This document shows positions 55,236-64,000 of a stretch of DNA of 64,000 nt, piece after piece. Each line of letters starts with the position of its first letter. Positions within the stretch are counted from its first letter, which is position 1. Made by a program: the position numbers and the translations under genes. This DNA is from Conchocele bisecta (taxonomy: Eukaryota > Mollusca > Bivalvia > Lucinida > Thyasiridae). The stretch covers positions 32,298,462 to 32,362,461 of the forward strand of contig CM055271.1 in assembly GCA_029237695.1 (NCBI GenBank), read 5' to 3'. Under the pieces are notes generated by a model, which did not search any database, was not told where the DNA came from, and saw only the letters and a list, made by a program, of their open reading frames with translations.

Positions 55236-55639
55236 AAGGTGCATGGTCACGTGGTTACAACAACAACAACGTCGCCCACTCCAAAGTAAGTATTATTTGA
55301 TATTTTCCTTAATATGCAACGGATTTTGATGAAATATGGCGCAGCAAGAGCTGCATTTGATGGTCCATGGTGTTCGGCACAGACTTATGTCGTTTTTGCG
55401 AAGAATCGATTTCCGTGTCGGTATACACGGAAATAGATTCTTCGCAAAAACGACAAAAGTTTGGGCGAAAATACAGAGACCACCAAATTCAGCTTAACAT
55501 GACGCGTTGGATGCGCCATATTTCATCAAAATCCGTTACGTGATAAGGACAATATAAAAGAATACGTACTTTGAATCAAATGGATTCTAGAAGTTTCAGT
55601 ACTTGTTGTTGTTATTAGTACCACGTGATCATACACCTT
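55236..55639. repeat. Inverted-repeat element, ~400 bp
   Basis: The outer ends AAGGTGCATGGTCACGTGG and CCACGTGATCATACACCTT, the inner AACGGATTTTGATGAAATAT and its inverse, and the core CGTTTTTGCGAAGAATCGAT and its inverse, all pair. Confidence 0.85.
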
Positions 55640-55687
55640 GAAATAGTATGTCAACAGATTCGGGGATTAACTTAATATTATCCGATA

Positions 55688-55950
55688 TTTTCCCTGTATG
55701 TGTATATGACTCGTTATAGCAAATTTACATTTCCCGGCAGTTTTCCCTGTATGTGTATATGACTCGTTATAGCAAATTTACATTTCCCGGCAGTTTTCAC
55801 TGTATGTGTATATGACTCGTTATAGCAAATTTACATTTCCCGGCAGTTTTCCCTGTATGTGTATATGACTCGTTATAGCAAATTTACATCCCGGCAGTTT
55901 TCCCTGTATGTGTATATGACTCGTTATAGCAAATTTACATTTCCCGGCAG
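55688..55950. repeat. 53-bp tandem repeat, five copies
   Basis: TTTTCCCTGTATGTGTATAT continuing GACTCGTTATAGC and TTCCCGGCAG. One substitution in unit 3 and a 2-bp deletion in unit 4. Confidence 0.95.
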
Positions 55951-55954
55951 AAAC

Positions 55955-56494
55955 CTACGGAGCCCCGCAGGGACATGGATTTTGTTTTATTAATTCGTTC
56001 CCTCAATTTAACAATTCGTTCCGTCGATATAACAATTCGTTCCCACGAATTAACAATTCGTTCCCTCGAATTAACAATTCGTTCCCACGAAATGACAATT
56101 CGTTCCCTGAATTTAACAATTCGTTCCCACGATATAATAATTCGTTCCCACGAATTAACAATTCGAATTGTTATTTCGTGGGATCGAATTGTTAATTCGA
56201 GGGAACGAATTGTTAATTCGTGTTAAATTGTTATTTTGGGAACGAATTAATAACAAAAATAACTTTACGTTCCCTGCGGGAAACGAATTGTTATTTCGTG
56301 GGAACGAATTGTTAAATTGAGGGAACGAATTGTTAATTCGTGGGAACGAATTGTTAATTCGTGGGAACGAATTGTTAATTCGTGGGAACTAATTGTTAAT
56401 TCGAGGGAACGAATTGTTAGATCGTGTTAAATTGTTATTTTGGGAACGAATTAATAACAAAAAGAACTTTACGTTCCATGTGGGGCTCCGTAGC
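55955..56494. repeat. Inverted element built of AACAATTCGTTCCC units
   Basis: The outer ends CTACGGAGCCCCGCAGGGA and its near-inverse TGTGGGGCTCCGTAG enclose ~18-bp units ACAATTCGTTCCC(A/T)CGA. Their orientation flips at about 56165. A second inner end-like block is at 56250-56285. Open frames giving IRS.ELT peptides are artefacts of the period. Confidence 0.9.
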
Positions 56495-56702
56495 AGCCAG
56501 GCGATAAGGATCGCTCTGAACATTATGATTAATATTTCACTTGCATTTGTGAGGGCTGCACACAAAGTAACGCAATTTATACAATTATTTATTGAAATTA
56601 ATATTCCGTAGAAAATGGCGCCAATTATTTGCCTTTCCGAAAGTGTCCACATATGGGAGTCAGTCCCTATCTTACATTCATCGTCATAGGCATGGGCATA
56701 CC

Positions 56703-56740
56703 TGTAGCCTATTTCACCAACATTGCAAAGTATACTTTCC
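56703..56740. repeat. MITE family E, terminal fragment
   Basis: TGTAGCCTATTTCACCAACA followed by TTGCAAAGTATACTTTCC, then unrelated sequence (a family C fragment). Confidence 0.8.
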
Positions 56741-56744
56741 TTTC

Positions 56745-56930
56745 TTGTGATATCAAGTTTTATCAGGTTAGTCTAGGAAACGCCTAGGAATTCCGAGGTT
56801 CGCCGAGTTTCTGAGAATGATTGACGGGATGTAATATAGAATACGAGGACAGTGTCTTTTCATATCAAATTTATCAGGCAAGGCTAGGAAACGCGTAGGA
56901 ATTCCGGGACTCACCATTACAGTAGGAGCA
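56745..56930. repeat. Fold-back family C, partial copies
   Basis: AGGTTAGTCTAGGAAACGCC, then GGCAAGGCTAGGAAACGCGT with AGGAATTCCG after each; the arms match 35690-35720. Confidence 0.6.
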
Positions 56931-57289
56931 CCTCGTATCGTGGACACCGCAGTATCGTGGACTCATTAATATTCATGACGTAAATAATCACGCGCCGCTT
57001 CACGCGCCACAACCCGGAAGTTTGTAGCAGAAGTTTACATTTCATCACTGCAAAATGTTTCGTGTTGCACTTGGGCATGTAAGTATGATTGTGAAATGTT
57101 TGAAATACCTATACAATATTGAATTTCAGCTAAATACTTTTTTCCCCATTCACAAACATACCATTCCAACGCAATTCGGTGCATCCTGTTGTGTCAAAAT
57201 TCGCCGATCATTGCTGTGATACTTTGACAGCGTCAAGGTCAGGTAAACAGTAGACTGGTTGCTGTCAAATTGAAAAACAATATAGAAAT

Positions 57290-57377
57290 ATATACTCGAG
57301 TTGTGGGATTCTAACCCGGGATAACATATTCAGTGTACGAAGGTGTTCAAGTCCATATCTACTGCGCTACGGAAAGA
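57290..57377 (-). repeat. tRNA-derived SINE head
   Basis: On the minus strand, GTAGCGCAGTAGATATGG is an A-box-like block and CCGGGTTAGAATCCC a B-box-like block at tRNA spacing. It directly abuts MITE E copy 3. Confidence 0.55.
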
Positions 57378-57379
57378 TC

Positions 57380-57600
57380 TGTAGCCTATTTCACCAACAT
57401 TTGAAAGTATACTATACTTTTCTAGAAAAGTATACTTTGAGGGAGAAATTTTCAATTTAAGGATAAATTTATTAATTGTTATTATATTGAATGTATTACA
57501 TTATCACAGCCAAAATGGCTGTGATAATGTAATACATTCAGTATACTAATTCTGCATACTTTTAATCATCAAATATATGCAGTCGTTAGTTCTATATGAC
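57380..57600. repeat. MITE family E, copy 3, 3' truncated
   Basis: Complete from TGTAGCCTATTTCACC through the central palindrome (CACAGCCAAAATGGCTGTG) to GCAGTCGTTAGTTCTATATG, then lost. Confidence 0.85.
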
Positions 57601-57877
57601 GGGAAAAATTATTATACTATTATTATATGATTAGTCGTCGGTCATGAACAAACGTGGAAAGCCCGAAGGAATTCCCTTTATTATTTATAACTGATTGTTA
57701 TGTAAACAAAAGCATGTAAACAATGCCATGATAGATTGGTATTATTATAGCTTCCGATGTTTGCCATTATCAATGCTACCTAGCTAAGCTGCACTAGACC
57801 CGTGTATACACTGATCAGACTGCGCCCCGGGGGCTACATTACCAGCATATATCTTAATATCCCTGCCCTCACCATTG

Positions 57878-58262
57878 GGGATGAATTGTGGTATAGAGGC
57901 TAGAATACTGGACTTCAATGCCAGAGGTTGTGGGTTCAATACATGCCCTAGTCATGAAAAATACATTCATAGAATTTCCATGCAACTGGCCCTTCGGACG
58001 AGACTTGAAACCGGAGAGAATAATGTGATTTTTTCATAAAAAAAATATCGACGAAAACTGCGATATTTTTCGTATATGACATGAAATGTTGTCTAAATTT
58101 TCAGAGCTAGATGCGGAAGCGGAATGACAATTTCGTCATTTACAGAAAATATCGCAGTTTTTGTTAAAAAAACAAATCATGAAAAATCGCACATGTCCTT
58201 AGGTACACGATCACATGAACTTCGCTGTTACTGGGACGTTAAACCCTTTCACTTTCACTTTT
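57878..58262 (+). repeat. tRNA-derived SINE
   Basis: ATGAATTGTGGTATAGAGGC holds the A box and GGGTTCAATACAT the B box (57932). The anticodon-arm-like CTGGACTTCAATGCCAG lies between. The body continues to a tail near CACTTTCACTTTTC. Not a functional tRNA, since the acceptor arms do not pair. Confidence 0.6.
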
Positions 58263-58280
58263 CTTCAGCATCGATTTATT

Positions 58281-58441
58281 CCCCGTTTCACTAAACTTAG
58301 TACGATTAAAATGTTCGTAAGTACAAATTTAGATGCAGCATATGCTCAATAAATGTAAATCCATCAATTGAAATTTCCAGATGATCCTAAATTTGCACTT
58401 ACGAACATTTTAGTCGTACGAAGTGTAGTGAAACGGCCCCC
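58281..58441. repeat. MITE family D, copy 3 (compact)
   Basis: CCCCGTTTCACTAAACTTAG at the left and ACGAAGTGTAGTGAAACGGC at the right. It lost about half of the central part present in copy 1. Confidence 0.88.
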
Positions 58442-59122
58442 GGTAGTCTGAAAACGATCTACCGTATATGTCTTGTTACAAGCATGGCGGTTGTTTCATT
58501 GATGGAATGATGAACATTGCAGATGCACATGCTGATCTAGGTCTGCACTGGTCGCAAAACCCATAAGCCCATAAGCTCCATTTCTCCAGTCACAGCCACA
58601 TAAGAGAACGACATAATGTATGCATACATGTGCCAGTCGATAGTTTAGTTGCATCTACGGAACGGAACAATCCAGAACGGCGGCTAATATACAGCGCAAC
58701 CTCCATATAACAGCCGCCCAAGGGAGGAAACAAAAGTAGTTATTACCCAACTCCCTTTATAAGTTAATATTCCACAGTTTTGACTAATTCTCTGGATTTT
58801 GACGTGCCTGGGCAATAGTTCCGCGTGCCTGGGCAATAGTCAAAACTATTTCACCCTTGAAAATCATGACGTCATGATTTTTGTCGAAGATTACGTCATA
58901 CAATTCAACGTAATTTAGATCGGTCAGTCGATAAGCCCCACGCAAATTTACGTTCATGTTTAAACGGTGAGTAAAGGATTTTTTTTTAATTATTTTTGTT
59001 TCACTGTTACGTATATACCTTGGTCCGTTACTTCAACATGTGGTCAATGATAGATGTCGATGTCTTAGAAACAAGAAGATGTGACCTGTCAGCACACGAA
59101 TGTCCCCAGTGGCAGATTGGAG
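58442..59122. other. Non-coding stretch
   Basis: GTGCCTGGGCAATAGT is repeated at 58804 and 58829. There is a T run near 58980. No gene. Confidence 0.4.
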
Positions 59123-59329
59123 TTAAAGGTACATGCACACTCAGTAGGCATAAACTGTTCTTTATAGGAATTAAATATTAAGTGTATAATTGTGTCACTA
59201 TTCCACCAGTTCTAAAAATTACGAGTGCCCGCTATACAGATATAATCATTTAGTAATGTTTATTTTACTGATAGTGACTCGCGGTGGTATCAGGCTAATT
59301 TCATATACAAATGAGGCATGATATTTTTA

Positions 59330-61374
59330 GCTCACCTGAGCGCTCATGTGAGCTATTGTTACCGCAATGTGTCCGTCGTCCGTCGTCGTCGTCCGTCGTC
59401 GTAAGTGAACATTTTCAAACGTCTTCTCCTCGGTAACCATTGGGCCTATATTCACCAAACTTCATGGTCATGGTCCTTACGAAAGGGGATTACAAAATTG
59501 TTAAAATGACGTCATTACGTAATCCAAGATGGCCGCCGTCTAAAAATAGCACAAATTCTTCAAAAATCTTCTTCTCAAGAACCACCAACCGGATTTCGAC
59601 AAAACTTGGTAGGGACGATCGATGTACAATGCTCTTTCAAAGTTGTTAAAACCTTGACCCCGGGGTCAAAAATGGGTGTGGCCCGTGGGGTAAAATTTTA
59701 TTTTTGACCGAATATGGTCATGTTATAACTCAAATCGAAGGTATCAACGAGGCGATCACTCTGGTGCATTTTTTGTCGAAATCGGATGGTCATCCAAGAT
59801 GGCCACCGAAAGGTCAAAAGGTCGTTCTTTTATTAGAGATTTCAAAATTCTTCTTCACATTAACCGCTTGGCACATGGTAGCCAAACTTAAAAGTTATGG
59901 TCCATGGGTGAAGCCTTTTCAGATTTGTTAAAATGGAGGTCATCGCTAATCCAAGATGTCCGCCGTCTAAAGATAGCATAAATTCTTAAAAAATCTTCTA
60001 CTCATGAACCGCTATCCGGATTTCGACGAAACTTGGTAGGAATGATCGATGTAGAAGGCTCTTTCAAAGTTGTTAAAATGGTGACCCCGGGGACAAAAAT
60101 GGATGTGGCCCGTGGGGTCAAATTGGGGTCAAATTTTATTTTAGACCGAATATGGTCTTGCCTCTATCAAATCGAAGGTCTCAAAGAGGCGATCGCTCTG
60201 GTACATTTTTTGTCGAAATTGGATGGTCATGTCATCCAAGATGGCCGCCGAAAGGTAAAAAGGTCGTTCTTTTATTAGAGATTTCAAAATTCTTCTTCAC
60301 ACGAACCGCTTGGCCCATGGTGGCCAAACTTCACAGTTATGGTCCATGGGTGAAGCCTTTTCAGATTTGTTAAAACGGCGCTCGTCGCTAATTCAAGATG
60401 GCCGCCGTCTAAAAATAGCACAAATTCTTAAAAAATCTTCTTCTCCTGAACCGCCAGCCTGATTTCGGCGAAACTTGGTAGGAATGATCGATGTACAATG
60501 CTCTTTCAAAGTTGTTAGAATGGTGACACCGGGGTCAGAAATGGGCGTGGCCCGTGGCGTCAAATTGGAGTCAAATTATATTTTTGAACGAATATGGTCA
60601 TGTCTATATCAAATCGAAGGTATCAAAGAGGCGATCGCTCTGGTACATTTTGTTGAAATTGGATGGACTTGTCATCCAAGATGGCCGCCGAAAGGTCAAA
60701 AGGTCATTATTTTATTAGAGATTTAAAAATTCTTCTTCACACGAACCGCTTGGTCCATTGTGGCCAAACTTCACAGTTATGGTCCATGGGTGAAGCCTTT
60801 TCAGATTTGTTAAAACGGAGGTCGTCGCTAATCCAAGATGGCCGCCGTCTAAAAATAGCACAAATTCTTAAAAAAATCTTCTTCTCATGAACCGCCAGCC
60901 GGATTTCGACGAAACTTGGTAGGAATGATCGATGTAGAATGCTCTTTCAAAAATGGTGACCCCGGGGTCTAAAATGGGCGTAGCCCGTGGGGTCAAATTT
61001 TATTTTTGACTGAATATGCTCATGTCATATATCAAATTGAAGGTATCGATGAGGCGATTGCTCTGGTGCAATATTTATCGGAATCGTATGATCATGTCAT
61101 CCATGATGGCCGCCAAAAGGTCAATTTATTCGAGATTTTAAACGTCTTTTTCTCAGGAACCACATTGCCGATGCTGGCCAAACTTCATAGTAAGTTAAGA
61201 TCCTTGGCTAAATCATTTTCAGATTTGGTAAAATGAGAGTCATCGCTTAATCCAAGATGACCGCAATCTAAAAATAGCACAATTGTTTTAAAACACATAT
61301 GAACTCAATGTCACATTCTCCTCTGGTGTTCATGGAGTCAGGTGGGCGAATTAGGGCTATCATGACCCTCTTGT
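59330..61374 (-). mobile_element. Helitron-like repeat-cored element, copy 2
   Basis: On the minus strand it begins near AACAAGAGGGTCATGATAGC (about 61374), has four ~430-bp units (GACCCCGGGG-type words near 60958, 60525, 60083 and 59655 in window coordinates), and ends in the hairpin GCTCACATGAGC, GCTCAGGTGAGC and CTAAAAA. Inserted in MITE F with no clear target duplication, as expected for rolling-circle elements. No Rep/helicase gene: non-autonomous. Confidence 0.75.
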
Positions 61375-61415
61375 TTAATTATTTATACTAATTAAATGCG
61401 TCACCTGAAAAAAAC

Positions 61416-61610
61416 TAGATTATCAATAAGCGAGGCTTACGGAATACCCCCCGCGTGGGCCCAGGTACCCCTAAATATGTAGTTATAACATATTTCTGCG
61501 ATGTTAAGTTCAGTGACGGACGCACGGACGGACGCACGGACAACCAGTATGCCCCCCCCCCCACACACACACACAACTCGTTGCGGGGGGGGGGGAGGCA
61601 GGGTATAATC
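61416..61610. repeat. Small insert with CGGACG and mononucleotide runs
   Basis: Breaks the MITE F consensus between CCTGAAAAAA and ATATTTTCGACA. It has GACGGACGCACGGACGGACG, a C13 run, an AC run and a G12 run. Confidence 0.65.
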
Positions 61611-61969
61611 ATATTTTCGACATATTATAATGTATGATCATTGCACATCAAAAATTAAATACAGAGAATAAATAGTAATGTCCATTAACATTTTAAGGAA
61701 ACACGGTTATCGCCCCTGATATCAATGTGGACAGTTACGTCTGATAAACAATCGTATAATAATGCCAATAATTACGTGGGGTAATGGTGAATGAATGTTT
61801 ACTTTGGCAGAAAATGTCATATCTACAGAATATACAAAATTATCTGTCTTCCTATATTACTGAGTGGTCATGCACCTTTACAATGTTCACAATATGAAAA
61901 AGAATTATCGGGTTTCACTATGTGCGTTGTCATTGCTGCTGCTGCTGTTATTGTTGTTTGATGCACATC

Positions 61970-62278
61970 TGTAGCCTATTTCATCAACATTGCAAAGTAT
62001 ACTTTAGTAGCAAAGTATACTTTGAGGGAGAAATTTTCAATTTTTTTAAAAATTTATTAATTTTATTATACTGAATTTATTACATTATCACAGCCATTTA
62101 ATGGCTGTGATAATGTAATAAATTCAGTATAATAATTCTGAATACTTTTAATCATGAAATATATGCATTTGTTAGTTCTATATGCAATAATGCATTTCAG
62201 GAAAAATAAATGATTACTCCCTCAAAGTATACTTTGCTAGTAAAGTATACTTTGCAATGTTGATGAAATAGGCTACAG
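61970..62278. repeat. MITE family E, copy 4
   Basis: Full length, with both ends and the central palindrome CACAGCCATTTAATGGCTGTG. Confidence 0.92.
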
Positions 62279-62289
62279 ATATGTGGCTG

Positions 62290-62570
62290 TGACTGGAGAA
62301 ATAGAGAATATTAGGTTAGTGCCGTGAATGGGAAAAAATATCTGGCAAGGCTCAGGAAACGGGATGGGCGAGGCTCTGCCGAGCACATCCCGTTTCCGTG
62401 CCGCGCCAGATATTTTTCCCATTCACGGCACTAACCTACTATTCTATTTATCGCGTCAACACCTACAAATGGCTGTAAAATGCAAAAATAGTATTGACTG
62501 GATATCAAAAATGTTTCACGGCACCGTGTTTCACGGCACATACGCACTGTGTTGACGGGATAAATGTAGT
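62290..62570. repeat. Composite palindromic repeat, copy 4 (inverted, uninterrupted)
   Basis: Contains GTATTGACTGGATATC at about 62490-62506 intact. Its minus strand is the empty-site version of the sequence broken by the 45190-48874 element. Confidence 0.88.
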
Positions 62571-63489
62571 TTTACGTCCAGTGTAGATCCAGATCATCCT
62601 GATCCGGATCTGCACTTTTCGCCATTCCATCAATGAGTACCCGTCATACTTGTAACAAGCAATGTAGTCTGTTATCTGGCCACAGGAGTGTGTGCTATTT
62701 GATCGGAAGCTACACTGTTCACAAATGCCATGAACTTCATTTCTCCAGTCACAACCACATATGACACATGAATCTTGTAACGTATTTCATGAAATTACAC
62801 AGATGTCCGAAGGTGCAAAATCACATGGCGTGTCTCATATTATGTGTAGGATGTGTCGTTACGGTCAGCTAACCCGTGACTCAATACCAGACGCCCGAGC
62901 GCTGTGGTATAAACCACAGGTGAATGACGCGTAGCAGCGATGGGAAAATGTGTAGATAATTGATGATTTCTGTCGATTGAGCATTAGTAGTTGCACACAA
63001 ATATGTAAATCACCCAAATCCAACGAAATCCACCACAATCCACCAAAATACCCGCATGACACCAATATAATGACCATCTGTTCAAACACCCGTGGATATA
63101 ATGAGGGTGTGACGTTACGGCCCGCCAACCTGCGATTCTATACCAGGCGTACGAGTACCGTCAACGTGACGGTGGTACTTAGAAACAAAATTGCTACCCA
63201 CTGCTCCATATGTCACTACTGATCGTACGTCCGTCCGGTCCGCCTGTCTGTATATTTATTTGAAAGTTTTTGTAAGAGTTTCTCAAATCACCTATGTCTG
63301 TTTGGCTTCAGCTAATATCTTCATATTGCGCACATGCATTACTTACTAGTAACTATACATGATTCCACATTCATACAATTACCATCGCTACTGATCGTAG
63401 ACAACGAAAAAAGGAAGGATCTGTCAGTGACAAACTCTACAGTATGATGTAAAATTGAGTGGTCGTATCTTATGGTGATATATTTTCTA
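62571..63489. other. Repeat debris, no gene
   Basis: Holds dispersed fragments (GATCCGGATCTGCAC; CATTTCTCCAGTCACA also at 58580), a lone arm of the 7012 MITE (62785-62845), and a loose direct duplication GTTACGG...CAATACCAGACGC / GTTACGG...CTATACCAGGCGT at about 62858 and 63112. Confidence 0.45.
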
Positions 63490-63689
63490 AAACTTATGGA
63501 ATTGGACAGGAAGCACCCTCAATTTTATGACGTTTGTAAATCACGTCACCGTATACTTGTGGGTGGGCGATCAGTGATAGCATCAGTGCATTCATAATGC
63601 TACTATATTTCATGACACTATCACAGTTGCGGTGGCAAAAGTCAACATTACCAACAGTGTGATGGATACCCAGCACAGTTTCTCCAATG

Positions 63690-64000
63690 AAAACTCTTCC
63701 TGCACTGTCTGATTTTGTCAAGATTCAACTTGGACAGAACTCTAACCTTCTGGGCTGTATGGATTGCGGTGATCCGGCCGATATGCCACATCGTTTTGAT
63801 ATATTTGATGTAGCGGCTGTTGTACATATGCTTCCTAACTCTGAGGCCAGCACATTTTCAGGATATTGTGATAACGTATAGGGTATTTCTCCCATTCAAA
63901 TTATGACAGTAACACGAGACAGACATTACGAGTATACCTGTGTTTTGGACAAATACATTGATTATAGTCTCAGCGTCGAATCGGGGGTAACAAAATGGGG
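63690..64000 (+). pseudogene. Fragment possibly of the same gene family as 40585-42640
   Basis: FVKIQLGQNSNLLGCMDCGD, FDIFDVAAVVHMLPNSEAS and YCDNV are coding-like, ended by TAG at 63879-63881. After the stop another frame gives LDKYIDYSLSVES. As I recall the family, these match its N-terminal part, which the 40.6 kb copy lacks. The window ends before this can be followed. Tentative. Confidence 0.4.

Larger units (their letters stand above)
59123..61880. repeat. MITE family F, copy 4, split by two nested insertions
   Basis: Left part 59123-59329, middle part about 61374-61415 (AATTATTTATACTAATTAAA to CACCTGAAAAAA), right part 61611-61880. The first gap holds the Helitron-like element and the second a ~195-bp insert with GGACGCACGGAC and C/G homopolymer runs. 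Confidence 0.88.

Noticed and set aside
55975..56226. Repeat protein with IRSLELTIRS units
   Set aside because: It is a by-product of the 18-bp DNA unit, which has no stop in this frame.
57878..57950. Functional tRNA gene
   Set aside because: The anticodon-arm-like segment pairs only partly and the 5' and 3' ends do not form an acceptor stem; the repeat continues downstream as a SINE.
63494..63721. 75-codon minus-strand gene near the right end
   Set aside because: It overlaps the plus-strand relic, has no recognisable motif, and one of the two must be a shadow.

Overview
The window looks like nuclear DNA of an animal, most likely a bivalve mollusc. It is AT-rich and intron-like, with no operons, no ribosome binding sites and almost no long open frames. 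It is packed with fold-back MITEs, tRNA-derived SINEs, LINE 3' ends, a Ty3-type retrotransposon and tandem-repeat-cored elements of the kind described in bivalves as 'pearl' or Helitron-like repeats. The species cannot be named from the sequence. Most open frames here are chance or antisense shadows.

Layout. 0-4.2 kb: a broken LINE endonuclease region (minus), a composite palindromic repeat and a broken LINE 3' end (plus). 4.2-12 kb: MITEs, a ~2.1 kb giant fold-back with a GGACC satellite, a possible mariner-type remnant and hairpins. 12-14.1 kb: a repeat-cored element with 11 units. 15-23 kb: two good exons of one host gene (15059-15240 and 22824-22981) separated by a ~7.6 kb GC-AG intron that holds a hAT-type MITE and other insertions. 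23-27 kb: AT-rich sequence, a broken unrecognised ORF and a LINE tail. 27.7-32.4 kb: a decayed Ty3/gypsy element with a chromodomain-like tail (minus). 33-40 kb: duplications, fold-backs and MITEs. 40.4-42.6 kb: a LINE C-terminal fragment and a heavily disabled multi-copy invertebrate gene. 43-45 kb: two copies of a ~500 bp MITE.

45190-48874 is the most unusual part. It is a 3.7 kb element with ~1.05-1.1 kb terminal inverted repeats about 99% identical outside two small gaps, and a 5-6 bp target duplication. It sits inside a palindromic repeat whose uninterrupted form survives near 62.5 kb. Each TIR carries a small zinc-finger plus leucine-zipper gene: intact on the right, stopped by one nonsense codon on the left. 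The centre carries a 239-codon gene for a helix-turn-helix, coiled-coil, acidic, single-membrane-span protein. A 10-bp word, TGATACCACC, occurs 14 times in it. Structure and termini recall Polinton/Maverick elements, but none of their core genes is present, so it is either a non-autonomous derivative or an undescribed element type.

49-62.6 kb: short tandem repeats, a SINE with a 12-bp target duplication, two oppositely oriented Helitron-like elements with ~430 bp units, and many nested MITEs. 62.6-64 kb: repeat debris and a fragment that may belong to the same gene family as the 40.6-42.6 kb pseudogene.
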